DNA of 64,000 nt from Glandiceps talaboti (GCF_964340395.1 NC_135557.1:17014367-17078366), one strand, 5' to 3'. Numbered from the stretch's first letter, positions 53,301-58,024 are shown. Translations and numbers: made by a program. The notes: generated from the sequence alone by a model not told the origin.

Positions 53301-54142
53301 AGTGATCTTTACCAAGGACAGTGTTACTAAAACCACTGGAAAGGTTGCACTTGTCACTAAAAATGTTAAACCTGGTCAAGGTAATTATAATTTAAATTGT
53401 CTGCTCTTCTGTTCATCTTAAATTGCCTTTGAATTAATATAGTACACTCGGAGGCCATATGTCAGTAGATGTTTATAGTAATGCCTCAATCCTGTCCACT
53501 TGAATCTTTGAGATCCATTTTCCAATTGAAACCAAATCTAGCACATATATGATATACAATTGCAAGAAACAAGACTGGAAAAAGTTGACAAAGGAGTAGA
53601 AAAAGTGTGGCACTGCTCAATACTGAATTATATAATGCAAGGAAATTTTACATTCTACTAAGGGTGACCATTTTCTTAGATGCAATTCAATCTAATTGCT
53701 AGTGTGTACTATTTGTTTATTGGTGTTTCAGGGATGCATCATTACCAATCTGAAATGTTTAAAACTTAAAACTTGGAAGTGTTTTTTTTTTTTTGGCAAT
53801 TTATACCTGTCCAGCTCCTCTTGTAAATCTCCTTGAACTTGGTGACTTATAGGTGAACTAAATAACAATTGAGAATGATAAACATGCTTTATTACATACA
53901 ACATACTATGAAGCATGGTATAGTAAATATATAGACAAAATGTCACAATAATAAAGTAAAAATAATGATGTAAAATATAAGAATAATGAAGTAAAAAATA
54001 AAATCTATCATCCATATTGCTAATGCATCTAATTTTTGTCATTCCAGGAGATGATGCCGGCAATGTTGTGGATGCATCTTCCAGGTTATCAATATCATTT
54101 GTTGTCTTGGCAACCACCATCATCTTAAGCATTATCCTGTAA
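7319..54142 (+). CDS. Klingon/lachesin-like GPI-anchored adhesion protein (3 Ig + FN3), ten exons
   Basis: Coding exons: 7319-7364, 46255-46389, 46827-47006, 48845-49147, 49717-49894, 51040-51140, 51567-51706, 52369-52558, 53273-53380, 54048-54142. All introns are GT-AG and frames join exactly to give 491 aa. Order: signal peptide (1-19), Ig1 (about 22-120, C42/W54/C103), Ig2 (122-221, C156/W168/C202), Ig3 (223-314, C246/W258/C298), FN3 (316-424), a Thr/Val-rich stalk and a hydrophobic C-terminus (474-491) that looks like a GPI signal. N-glycosylation sequons include N92, N147, N262, N364 and N393. Ig1 has the lachesin/IgLON/DIP hallmarks SWIRQ, ILTLGS and YVCDINTSP. Three Ig plus one FN3 plus GPI is the layout of Drosophila Klingon and Wrapper; IgLONs and DIPs lack FN3. 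Likely role: cell-surface recognition between neurons or glia. Orthology to a named gene is not proven. Confidence 0.93.
8775..8890. repeat. Short AT-rich minisatellite
   Basis: About three and a half copies of a 26-bp unit, AAAATGATATGAAAATAAAA plus CAAATG. Confidence 0.85.
9522..9896. mobile_element. MITE-like element with about 45-bp inverted ends, copy 2
   Basis: Left end ACAGGCAAGCATTTACAAGC and right end GCTTGTAAATGCTTACCTGT are near-perfect inverted copies that extend inward over GAAAGTAAAC/GTTTACTTTCCC. The interior matches the copy at 3195-3512. Confidence 0.8.
10155..10385. repeat. Tandem duplication, about 120 bp
   Basis: Two diverged copies share CAA-TTAACCACAA-TTATATACAATGT, a following GTTACAAA block and TTTATAGAC-TGTTCTA. 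Confidence 0.7.
10790..11985. repeat. Degenerate 64-70 bp minisatellite array with an internal inversion
   Basis: Units of the form GGTCACTTGGCTAGGGACAG, ATGAATATCAATGGGAAAG, TTGACCAGGTTGGC, TATGAT recur from about 10960 to 11230 and in diverged form to 11985. Inside, segment A (about 11497-11625) recurs inverted at 11687-11806, and segment B (about 11629-11690) recurs inverted at 11815-11879, giving the order A, B, A-inverted, B-inverted. A 102-codon ORF here is a by-product. Confidence 0.85.
12265..12345. mobile_element. 81-bp miniature element with 9-bp target duplication
   Basis: Ends are TAGTCTAG and CTAGACTA (inverted). It is flanked on both sides by GGTTTGATC (12256-12264 and 12346-12354). 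The interior carries ACCACAGTGAGTGAAGGTAT, shared in either orientation with the copies at 14565, 25085 and 48318. Confidence 0.85.
13780..14290. repeat. Diverged tandem duplication, about 320 bp period
   Basis: Blocks such as TTACTGTACTGT, GTAAAGCATTT, TTGT-GTACTTCTA and CATTGAAATT-TAACAA occur twice in the same order. Confidence 0.55.
14565..14634. mobile_element. 70-bp copy of the 9-bp-TSD miniature element
   Basis: Carries CGATTTATACCTTCACTCAC and AAACCACAGTTGGCATCCAG as in the 25.1-kb copy. Flanks GGACAATTC and GGATAGTTC match at 7 of 9 positions, fitting an aged 9-bp target duplication. Confidence 0.7.
15482..15850 (+). mobile_element. tRNA-derived SINE, family A, copy 1
   Basis: A tRNA-like head with a B box (GGTTCAAGCC at 15532-15541) is followed by a body with CAGCCCAGCTGTATATTGG, GATAGAGGTTGCAATATGAA and GTTGAGGAAGTATAAAGGG, and a TTATTATCATC-type tail. 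Body blocks recur inverted at 20104-20360 and 60505-60780, so this is a dispersed family. It is not a functional tRNA. Confidence 0.75.
16174..16202 (-). promoter_or_regulatory. Cluster of nuclear-receptor-like half-sites
   Basis: Three TGACCT half-sites in tandem (TTGACCTTGACCTTGACC) are followed by an inverted TCAAGGTCA. TCAAGGTCA is the extended half-site used by NR5A and ERR-type receptors. Sequence match only. Confidence 0.35.
16385..16925. repeat. Minisatellite array, about 60-75 bp units, eight copies
   Basis: Units contain AGTACAT-CACA-CTTACTAC, TTTCC-AAGAAACTCTTA and AGTTTTGGCTCCAAACCA. In two units (16572-16583 and 16637-16648) the core becomes TTTGGCGCCAAA, a perfect palindrome. 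Confidence 0.85.
17080..17345. repeat. Diverged tandem duplication, about 150 bp
   Basis: Blocks ATATTGTGAG-TGTTATGAC, GTAGTAAATT and GAAAGAGAAA occur twice; a third weak copy lies at 17610-17680. Confidence 0.6.
17344..17507. mobile_element. TTAA foldback element (family ii), internally deleted copy
   Basis: Ends TTAAAGCAGCCATATGGATG and CATCCATATGGTCACTGTAA are inverted copies. The palindromic centre of the full copy is missing. Confidence 0.8.
17985..18250. repeat. Tandem duplication, about 130 bp
   Basis: Two copies share AGACACTTTTATCTTTCA, GTCTTATCACAT and TTCTTGTGCTTCACTGA. Confidence 0.85.
18268..18621. mobile_element. TTAA foldback element (family ii), full copy
   Basis: The element is almost one hairpin: arms of about 160 bp starting AGTGGCCATATGGATGAG, with a perfect 28-bp palindrome at 18431-18458 centred on TATTGTACGTACAATA. 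It is flanked by TTAA on both sides (18268-18271 and 18618-18621). No coding capacity. Related copies: 17344-17507, 27201-27508, 27843-27982, 28886-29070 and 32231-32574. Confidence 0.9.
19190..19700. repeat. Higher-order minisatellite: 96-bp unit of two 48-bp monomers
   Basis: Monomers alternate between a form with CTACTAAGTGCATATTGCC and a form with CTCCTTAGTGCCTTTTACC. Each is headed by AAGGTCATGAATATTCATGA, which contains the 18-bp perfect palindrome GTCATGAATATTCATGAC. Eleven monomers are present and the 96-bp units are almost identical. Flanking sequence to about 20035 and parts of the monomer match the MITE at 55385-55715. Confidence 0.92.
20104..20360 (-). mobile_element. tRNA-derived SINE, family A, copy 2
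   Basis: Reverse complement of the 15.5-kb family: CCCTTTATACTTCCTCAACT, CCTGGGGAGCATACG, ATTGCAACCTCTATCCTACC and TTATACAGCTCGGTT. The tRNA-like head is truncated. Confidence 0.75.
20972..21122. repeat. 30-bp minisatellite with five CCAAT boxes
   Basis: Five exact 30-bp steps carry AACCAATCAG (AACCAATCAT in the last) at 20981, 21011, 21041, 21071 and 21101. The core fits the NF-Y CCAAT-box consensus. It creates an open frame by chance. Confidence 0.92.
21790..21950. repeat. GGT-rich tract followed by ACC/CAA tract
   Basis: (GGT)n at 21797-21823 leads into G-rich sequence; (CAC)n then (CAA)n at 21895-21943. The GGT and ACC runs are complementary across about 70 bp. The CAA end followed by CTTTATTACAATG resembles the tails at 38.1 and 38.4 kb. 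Confidence 0.85.
24140..24410. repeat. Tandem repeat, about 102 bp, three copies
   Basis: Units contain TGTCACTGTACAGTTGAATG, ACATTTGGTGTCATTGAGTT and GGCTTGAATTTTAGATAATG; the third copy is diverged. Confidence 0.9.
25022..25345. repeat. Duplicated segment; the first copy carries an insertion
   Basis: GCATTATAAATGTACTTTTA then ATACACATTAGTTTATGTT occurs at 25046-25084 and 25289-25325. The first copy is interrupted by a 78-bp element (25085-25162); the second is the uninterrupted form. Confidence 0.85.
25085..25162. mobile_element. 78-bp miniature element with 9-bp target duplication
   Basis: Ends TAGTCTAG and CCAGACTA are inverted. GTTTATGTT flanks it on both sides (25076-25084 and 25163-25171). 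A nearby paralogous site (about 25311-25330) lacks the element and has GTTTATGTT once. Confidence 0.9.
27201..27508. mobile_element. TTAA foldback element (family ii), left-truncated copy with ATTG microsatellite
   Basis: Carries the palindromic core near 27244-27270 and the right end (CCAAAATAAATACCCAATC, GCCATGTGGCCACTTAAAG). The right arm is broken by an (ATTG)n microsatellite at 27362-27407. Confidence 0.8.
27843..27982. mobile_element. TTAA foldback element (family ii), core fragment
   Basis: Holds the same perfect 28-bp palindrome (27874-27901) and the adjacent TTATTGAGTTACAAACACAG and ACTTGGTATTTGTTATTTCA of the right arm. Ends are missing. Confidence 0.8.
28600..28805. repeat. TCTTA-rich retrotransposon-like tails
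   Basis: ATGTAATCTTATCTTATC tails follow two related blocks (both with TTGAATCCAATAG and TTCAGGACCA). This looks like duplicated 3' ends of a SINE or LINE. The 74-codon ORF at 28297-28521 just upstream has no recognisable family. Confidence 0.5.
28886..29070. mobile_element. TTAA foldback element (family ii), degenerate half copy
   Basis: Left-arm blocks CCATATGGATGAGATATGGG, TTTGATTTTTATTCATAAAA and AACTCAATAAA are followed by a decayed core (GTTTGTTCTTGTACTATGAC). Confidence 0.6.
29484..30055. mobile_element. TTAA element with AGCTGCACTA ends (family iv), copy 1
   Basis: Left end TTAAAGCTGCACTATAGCAG and right end TATTGCAGCCAGTGCAGCTTTAA are inverted and flanked by TTAA. It contains an (AAT)n tract at 29748-29780. 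No coding capacity. Sequence from 29328 to 29690 also recurs, diverged, in 30057-30790. Confidence 0.75.
30380..30592. mobile_element. piggyBac-type MITE (family i), copy 1
   Basis: Ends TTAACCCTTTCATGACTAG and CAGTATTGAAGGGGTTAA: a TTAA target and a CCC-starting inverted repeat, as in piggyBac elements. Two more copies lie at 43447-43658 and 44538-44749; the latter is nearly identical in inverted orientation. Its right TTAA is also the left TTAA of a family iv fragment (30589 onward, TTAAAGCTGCACTAG). Confidence 0.88.
31395..31680. repeat. TGGT/TTGA tetranucleotide-rich tract
   Basis: Long (GGTT)n runs with ATTG interruptions, strongly strand-asymmetric. The 129-codon minus-strand ORF across it is low-complexity (Asn-Gln-Pro-Thr) and not a gene. 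Confidence 0.9.
32231..32574. mobile_element. TTAA foldback element (family ii), nearly full copy
   Basis: Ends TTCAAAGTGGCCATATGGG and CATCCATGTGGCCACTCTAA, with an imperfect palindromic core (TATTGTACGTACAGTA) near 32389-32404. The target TTAA is mutated on both sides. Confidence 0.85.
33176..33430 (+). mobile_element. tRNA-derived SINE, family B, copy 1
   Basis: A-box-like TGGCCAAGTGGTT (33182) and B box GGTTCGAACT (33224) sit at tRNA spacing, followed by a body shared inverted with 49915-50160 (GGGTTTGATTAAAATTTACC, CTCTACCGTACAACAC). Tail ends AATAAAGATTATT. Confidence 0.75.
33845..34080. repeat. Minisatellite, about 44 bp
   Basis: Units of AATGACCTAGCAAACTTTGT, ATAAATGACCTTAAACTTAG and TAC, three to four copies with variation. 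Confidence 0.9.
34495..34632. repeat. 27-bp minisatellite, five copies
   Basis: Unit CAACTGTTGTTGTTTACTAT plus CCTGTAT; one copy is 3 bp shorter. Open frames on both strands are by-products. Confidence 0.92.
35125..35480. repeat. Dispersed repeat shared with 42285-42620
   Basis: The left part (GTGCACAAGCCAA, GTATACTCTGGTCG, CAACATGTGTCTATGTCG) matches the reverse complement of about 42520-42615. The right part (AGGTCACTTGTATTTTCC-type block, TGAACAAAGAAAAATATTA) matches 42350-42420 and 52240-52320. Unclassified. Confidence 0.6.
37255..37525. repeat. AT-rich repeat with octamer motifs
   Basis: TGATTTGCATAT-like units separated by TA runs. Perfect ATTTGCAT octamers lie at 37269, 37299, 37329 and 37347, with decayed versions (GATTTCCATATC, GATTTACATATC) later. 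Confidence 0.8.
38085..38430. repeat. Two CAA/CATC-tailed retroelement ends
   Basis: (CATCATCAC)n-(CAA)n at 38083-38135 and (CAA)n at 38339-38378 are each followed by AAATTTATTGT-AAAAA-CGATGTCATTC and AAACACTAAGAAATT. This looks like two minus-strand copies of one retroelement 3' end. Confidence 0.65.
39375..39560. repeat. A-rich retroelement-like tail
   Basis: AATAATAATTTATTCAAACA followed by A-rich sequence resembles the inverted 3' ends of other retroelements here (for example 47020-47110). No coding sequence. Confidence 0.35.
39690..40020 (+). mobile_element. Two tRNA-like SINE heads in tandem, family C
   Basis: GGTAGTGTATCCATCTAGTG, GGGTCCTGGGTTTAAGTCCT and GCTCTGGCCAACTTTT recur about 222 bp downstream (39955-40015). 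B boxes GGTTTAAGTCC at 39762 and GGTTTGAGTCC at 39983, with A-box-like TAGCATGGATGG upstream. No complete cloverleaf, so not functional tRNA genes. Confidence 0.7.
40840..41035. repeat. Tandem repeat, about 80 bp, three copies
   Basis: Units contain GTTATTGTACCCCTTAACTT, GATCTTTCTAATAACAAAC and TTGACTGTTATG. Confidence 0.9.
41215..41295. repeat. ATTG microsatellite with inverted end
   Basis: (GATT)n turns into (CAAT)n at its right end (GATCAATCAATCGATT), so the tract is partly self-complementary. Confidence 0.85.
42285..42620. repeat. Dispersed repeat shared with 35125-35480
   Basis: See the 35.1-kb entry. It contains a 76-codon ORF (42358-42588) without recognisable family. Confidence 0.6.
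43171..43184 (+). promoter_or_regulatory. CTCF-like motif
   Basis: TCACTAGAGGGCGC is one base from the CTCF core pattern CCACTAGAGGGCGC. Single site in intron 1. Confidence 0.3.
43447..43658. mobile_element. piggyBac-type MITE (family i), copy 2
   Basis: Ends TTAACCCTTTCAGGACTAG and GAATGAAAGGGTTAA, 212 bp, TTAA on both sides. More diverged internally than the other two copies. Confidence 0.85.
44538..44749. mobile_element. piggyBac-type MITE (family i), copy 3
   Basis: Ends TTAACCCCTTCAATACTG and CATGAAAGGGTTAA, 212 bp. It is a near-identical reverse complement of the copy at 30380-30592. Confidence 0.9.
45010..45110 (+). mobile_element. Possible SINE head, family D
   Basis: GGTGGCCAGACAGTTG (A-box-like) and GGGTTCAAAACCCTC (B-box-like) at about 60 bp spacing, then GCTAGGTTTGCTTAAAA. 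Single copy seen, so weakly supported. Confidence 0.4.
46116..46157 (+). repeat. T25-G17 tract upstream of exon 2
   Basis: A T run passes directly into 17 G (46141-46157), ending 97 bp before the exon 2 acceptor. A similar T9-G13 tract (46682-46703) ends 123 bp before exon 3. Confidence 0.9.
46255..47006 (+). CDS. Adhesion gene exons 2-3: first Ig domain
   Basis: Exon 2 (46255-46389) carries the end of the signal peptide, [13 protein letters not shown] and [10 protein letters not shown]. Exon 3 (46827-47006) carries [36 protein letters not shown] and [10 protein letters not shown]. The intron between them is 437 bp, phase 1, and splits the domain after the C strand. Confidence 0.95.
47304..47985. 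repeat. 68-bp minisatellite, ten copies, in adhesion gene intron 3
   Basis: Unit: TTATTCTCAGTACCTGCTAT, AACATTTTACCTCATGCTAG, AGGGTCAAAATAGAACAAG, AAGGTTGAC. Copies differ at a few positions. The rest of the intron (47007-48844) holds an AT-rich retroelement-like tail at 47015-47250 and the element at 48318-48683. Confidence 0.93.
48318..48683. mobile_element. 366-bp long form of the 9-bp-TSD element
   Basis: Ends TAGTCTGG and CTAGACTA are inverted; flanks GGTTACATA (48309-48317) and GGTAACATA (48684-48692) match at 8 of 9. The right part has GAGTGGAGGTATAAATGG and ACTGTATAGGAACTAGAC, as in the short copies. It is noncoding and may be a longer parent of the 70-81 bp forms, or a short form with a nested insertion. 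Confidence 0.75.
48845..49147 (+). CDS. Adhesion gene exon 4: second Ig domain
   Basis: One 303-bp exon encodes a whole Ig domain, bounded by phase-1 introns. Key pieces: [19 protein letters not shown] and [19 protein letters not shown]. The D-x-A-G-x-Y-x-C motif is intact. Confidence 0.96.
49717..51140 (+). CDS. Adhesion gene exons 5-6: third Ig domain
   Basis: Exon 5 (49717-49894) encodes [29 protein letters not shown] and the following strands. Exon 6 (51040-51140) encodes [19 protein letters not shown] and TNMLGRSS. The intron is phase 2, inside the domain; outer introns are phase 1. Confidence 0.95.
49915..50160 (-). mobile_element. tRNA-derived SINE, family B, copy 2
   Basis: On the minus strand the head reads GGTGGCAAAGTGGTTAAACC then GGGGTTCGCACCC, followed by TTTGATTAAATTTACCATG and CCCCAGGTACTCCGGTTTCC. 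Lies in intron 5 of the adhesion gene, antisense to it. Confidence 0.78.
50615..50970. repeat. Dispersed repeat shared with 56206-56605
   Basis: Both copies have ATTGTGTGGTTC-GATTA-GCTCAATTTTAGAAT, ATCAGATGTACAGCCATTAC, AGATTGGAAGAACAGTTTTA and a GGTCGG-GGGTCGG end. Here it lies in intron 5; at 56.2 kb it lies inside a TTAA element. Any open frames are incidental. Confidence 0.75.
51373..51402. repeat. (TTG)n microsatellite in intron 6
   Basis: About ten TTG units. Confidence 0.9.
51567..52558 (+). CDS. Adhesion gene exons 7-8: fibronectin type III domain
   Basis: Exon 7 (51567-51706) encodes [25 protein letters not shown] and RVLYRRQ, the A-C strands with the core Trp. Exon 8 (52369-52558) encodes [19 protein letters not shown] and [12 protein letters not shown], the E-G strands with the usual L-x-x-L ... 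Y-x-x-R/W-x-x-N-x-x-G pattern. The internal intron is phase 0. Confidence 0.93.
51795..52165 (+). repeat. About 75-bp minisatellite of splice-site-like units in intron 7
   Basis: Five units of CTGTTTTTACTTAGGGCAG, TAAGTA, GGTAAAATCTACC and TTACCTGGGTTACTTG. Most copies contain a pyrimidine tract ending in TTAG and, four bases later, GTAAGT. Confidence 0.88.
52790..52915. repeat. TGTATACATCATGTAT minisatellite in intron 8
   Basis: Five to six copies of a roughly 18-25 bp unit around GATGTATACATCATGTAT with internal dyad symmetry. Confidence 0.8.
52915..53186. mobile_element. MITE with GGGGTGAACAAAT ends in intron 8
   Basis: Left end TTAGGGGTGAACAAATCC and right end TGATTTGTTCACCCCTGA are inverted; sub-terminal AGTGGTCC and GGACCACC are also paired. 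272 bp, no coding capacity. Confidence 0.75.
53273..54142 (+). CDS. Adhesion gene exons 9-10: stalk and GPI-attachment signal
   Basis: Exon 9 (53273-53380) encodes a Thr/Lys/Val-rich linker ([19 protein letters not shown]). Exon 10 (54048-54142) encodes [14 protein letters not shown] followed by [17 protein letters not shown] and stop. Small residues DASS before an uncharged hydrophobic tail with no cytoplasmic residues indicate GPI anchoring rather than a membrane-spanning protein. Confidence 0.88.
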
Positions 54143-54227
54143 TTTAAACAGCTATTAGATTTGATTCAAAATCCAGATAAATGAACCTTTTTGAGAGTTT
54201 AGGAAACAGAAAGGGGTTGGGTTGTAC

Positions 54228-54233
54228 AATAAA
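54228..54233 (+). terminator. Candidate polyadenylation signal of the adhesion gene
   Basis: AATAAA lies 86 bp after the stop codon. Neural genes often use later sites too; another AATAAA occurs near 57090. The 3' end cannot be fixed from sequence. Confidence 0.4.
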
Positions 54234-54469
54234 CTATTTTGAGAGATAGAGAAATATACACAGGGGTGGGGGGGGAGTGACAGTACTGGGAGGGTGCATG
54301 CTGTAGGGTAATGTTAGGGAGGGGCTATAAATATGAGGTACAAGGACAAAAGTAGACTAGAATTGTAGACAGTAAGATAGAGATCTATGAGGGTTTAAAT
54401 GAACGTGGCAGTATATGTGCTGTAAAACAGATATATTATAAATCAGGACTGAAATTTCTAATTCATAGT

Positions 54470-55095
54470 GCAGGAAAAACAAGGCTCAGTGCTGTATGTT
54501 GAATTTGCAGTACTGAAAATACAGGACTGAATATTGAATTTGCAGTACTGAAAATACAGGACTGAATGTTGAACATATTGTCCAGTAATGAACATACAAG
54601 GTATCATGCTGTATGTTGAATTTGAAGAACTGAAAATACAGGGCTGTATGTTGAATTGGCAATACTAAACATGCAGGGCAGAATGCTACATGTTGAATTT
54701 GCAGTATTGTATATACAAGGCTGGATGATGAATTAACAGTGCTGAAAATACAGGGCTGAATGTGGAATGTCCAGTACTAAAAATACAGGGCTAAGTGCTG
54801 TATGATGAATTTGCAGTATTGAATATACAGGGCTGTTTGTTGAATTTGCAGTACTGAAATACAGCACTGACATCGTTGAATTTGCAGTATTGAATATACA
54901 GGGTCGTATGTTGAATTACTGAAAATACAGTGCAGAATGCTGTATGTTGACTGTGCAGTACTGAAAATACACATGTACAGGGTAGAATGTTGAATTTGCA
55001 GTGCTGAAAATACAGGGCTGCACGTTGAATTTGCTGTGCTGAAAATACAGGGCTGCATGTTGAATTCCTAGTGCTGAAAATACAGGACCGAATAT
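54470..55095. repeat. Degenerate minisatellite, about 30-40 bp, downstream of the adhesion gene stop
   Basis: More than 15 variants of CTGAAAATACAGGGCTGAAT, GTTGAATTTGCAGTA. If a distal poly(A) site is used, it lies in the 3'UTR. Minus-strand ORF 54777-55058 is an artefact of the repeat. Confidence 0.9.
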
Positions 55096-55384
55096 GTTTG
55101 ATACAGGAATTTCTTACAACAAGTCAGTGCCTCAAGAAGATAGCCACAGAGCTGCACAGCATGACATTCTGTCTGTTAAATACTATTTTTACAACCATAG
55201 AAGAAAGGAGAAACATTTTTTGGGTGATACCTGTACATTTTTTTTTCAACAATTCAGTTCAATCAATCAATGAATTTGGAGAGTACCAAAACCCAATACA
55301 AAGTAATACTGAACAAGTAATGCAAAATGAAGGTCAGAAAGTTCTCAAAAATAGATGTGTCTTCCTTCTCAAAAACACATTTTA

Positions 55385-55715
55385 AAGGGGAAATGCACTC
55401 CAGGAAATACAGGTATTTTAACAAACTATGGGTTCTGGAGATGCATGTCATGATCATTCATGAATATTTATGAGAGATGTACTGAAGGGAATAAGCACTC
55501 AGGAGTCATGAATATTCATTGTGTAACCATGAATATATTATTTCTGCTGACTCCCATCATGCAATGGACCACAGCAAAGATATCCTATAAAGGCACAAGA
55601 TCAACTTGATGTTTCTCAGAAATTGCAAGTAATTGTAGTGATGTAAAATGATGAAATGATTCTCCAGAACCCATAGTTTATGAAAATGTCCCAATTTCCT
55701 GGAATGAATTATGTC
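55385..55715. mobile_element. MITE related to the 19-kb higher-order array
   Basis: Left part CTCCAGGAAATACAGG, AACAAACTATGGGTTCTGGA and right part TCTCCAGAACCCATAGTTTA, CCCAATTTCCTGGAATG are inverted. The interior AAGCACTCAGGAGTCATGAA, TATTCATTG matches the monomer at 19.2-19.7 kb. The right end also recurs at 19985-20030. Confidence 0.8.
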
Positions 55716-56141
55716 TAGTAAAATTAATTCAGAAAGGGATGGGAATATAGATTTATGGGAATTCATAGCCATGAGACAATGTATTCAGAATATTAACATT
55801 AAAAAAATTTAATTTCATAAACTGGGAACTGAAGGAATTAATGCTGACTATGCAATTATGTATGTTATGTTAGTTTCATATACGATATCTTTTTATCTGT
55901 CTTACAAGTACGTCGAAAATTCCAAGACATTTAAAACTTGAAATAGAAATTTGATGACACTGTGTAAGATCTATATTTTCAGTAATTACGGTAGTTAGAT
56001 ATGCCACTACTATGTTATTAACACTTTTATGGGGATAACTGATAATTGAAAAAGATGTGAAAATACATTCATTTAACAATGTTTTGGGATTTGTTAATGT
56101 TTTGCTATGTATTATAATGAGTGATGTACTGTCATGGAAGA

Positions 56142-56820
56142 TTAAAGGGACACAGTCTGTCACTGATACACTGATTTCTGTGAACATTAAGTTACAAAAA
56201 AAAATCACATTTAGGCCTAACAAAATAAAATTGTGTGGTTCTGATTATGCTCAATTTTAGAATAGGTGGGGTAGGTAGCTTTTGTACCATATGTAAGGTG
56301 GTAGATTTTTTTATTTTATTTTGTTTTATATATATTTTTTTTTTCATATGTGAGTATCTAGTTCAAGTTGTTATGTTTTCTATTGTTTTCCATATGGTCT
56401 CTGTGTTATTGGTTTCTTCTTATCAGATGTACAGCCATTACAGATTGGAAGAACAGTTTTATAGTGTCTTTTTAAGTTGATGTCAGTTTTCGCATCCACT
56501 TTTTCTTGCGAGACTTCACAATTTTCGCGATTTTATAATTTTTTTCTTGAATGCATAAAAAAGTTTAGGGTCGGCAGTTAAAAGTAGGTGGGGTCGGTGT
56601 AACCATTCATTAAAGATATTTCTTGAGAGGACGCTTTTGATTGGGCAACCGCCATTATACAATCAGTTTCATTCACTTTCTAGAGGGCGCTGTCCACATT
56701 TGAATATTTATAAGAAGTTCTACCAAATTATTTGATATGTTTTTGATAGTTGGACTAACATTTTGATTTTTTCAGTATGCAACAAAAAAGCATTTAAAGT
56801 TACAGACTGTGTCCCTTTAA
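56142..56820. mobile_element. TTAA element with AGGGACACAGTCTGT ends (family iii)
   Basis: Left end TTAAAGGGACACAGTCTGT and right end ACAGACTGTGTCCCTTTAA are perfect inverted copies flanked by TTAA. The AGGG-type start with a TTAA target fits KoloBok better than piggyBac. It encloses the dispersed repeat at 56206-56605 and a TCTAGAGGGCGCTG block at about 56680. No transposase. Confidence 0.88.
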
Positions 56821-56913
56821 AGACCACAAAAAATATCAAGATTTACAGAATATAGCTTAAAAGTAGAGAGTATTGTGTGATTGACAAGTAAATCTATGAT
56901 ATCAACTCTTCTG

Positions 56914-56947
56914 CCACTAGAGGGCGCACTCTACCACTAGAGGGCGC
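56914..56947 (+). promoter_or_regulatory. Two tandem CTCF-like sites
   Basis: CCACTAGAGGGCGC occurs at 56914-56927 and 56934-56947, 20 bp apart and in the same orientation. Each is a full match to the animal CTCF core CCA-S-YAG-R-K-GGC. They lie about 2.8 kb downstream of the adhesion gene stop. Function is inferred. Confidence 0.45.
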
Positions 56948-57643
56948 ACTATTCGACTGGTTGTTTTTCATGGCATATGTCTTTTTGTTTATCATGTTGA
57001 TCTATTGTGTAATGTAAATAGTGCATGCTATTTCAAAATCTTTATGTAAAACAGAAGTGTGTTAAAAGTTTCGTAAATATCTGTAGTAAGTAAAATAAAA
57101 GAATTGGCTGGAATGTCTTTTTAATACTGGATTTACTCCAACATGGGCTTTTTGGTTTTTCGGGGTTTTTTTTTATTTAGTTCAATTTTAAATTACAGAA
57201 GAGGTAATTAGAAAATGTGCCAAATCTTTTCACTGTCTTCCAAAGAATTTTTAGGAGTTACAAAAATAAAAAAAATTAGTTTTTGTTCTGCCACGGCTGT
57301 AAAACAGCGTGGTTTCTTTGTAGCAAGCTTAGAATATTCCTGGGTCCCCCTACATGTTTTCTGAGAGTTAAGAAATTATATGATTCACAAGAATGTTTGT
57401 GTAATGCCTCTAAGTTGATTTAACACAGCACTGATGCACACCTATTTCTCTCATGACACATCAGAATTTCTTGTTCCCATGTCCTGTACTTTGATGATTC
57501 CCAAGAAAGTTTTTTTTTTTTCATTTTGACCCAAAACAACAAAAATGTGCCAGCGTTCCCTCACCTATTAGCGTGACCTTCTCAGGAGGGCAGAATGACA
57601 TGGTGCATCATTATATAACCACCAGCATTTTTTGCAGCAGTGC

Positions 57644-58024
57644 TTAAAGCTGCACCAGCGGCAACTGGAATATTACTTTGAAAATTATTTGTTGGATAAA
57701 ATACTTACTCATAATATCATACAACCCTGTACAGTATTGAATCACCTGTGGGTGAACATATTTTGTGTAACTGTATACATTATATGGTACAGTAAATCAA
57801 ATCAAATCAAATCAAATAAAGTTGATTTTTTGAATCTGTCATAAAAAATCAGTGCCTTCAATGATGATCACAATTTCAACTTCTTGCTGCACTATTTACA
57901 GATGAATTGACCACTAGTTAACAGATACAATGTCTTTTTAATAAATAAGTGACTGATTTTTAGTGAACATATCGTTAGTTACTAGATGGAAAATATATCC
58001 TAGTTGCAGCTAGTGCAGGTTTAA
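57644..58024. mobile_element. TTAA element with AGCTGCACTA ends (family iv), copy 2
   Basis: Left end TTAAAGCTGCACCAGCGGC and right end GTTGCAGCTAGTGCAGGTTTAA are inverted, TTAA-flanked, 381 bp. Contains a (TCAAA)n microsatellite near 57790. Confidence 0.8.

Noticed and set aside
53728-54132. 134-codon minus-strand ORF
   Set aside because: It is antisense to exon 10 of the adhesion gene and shows no family.
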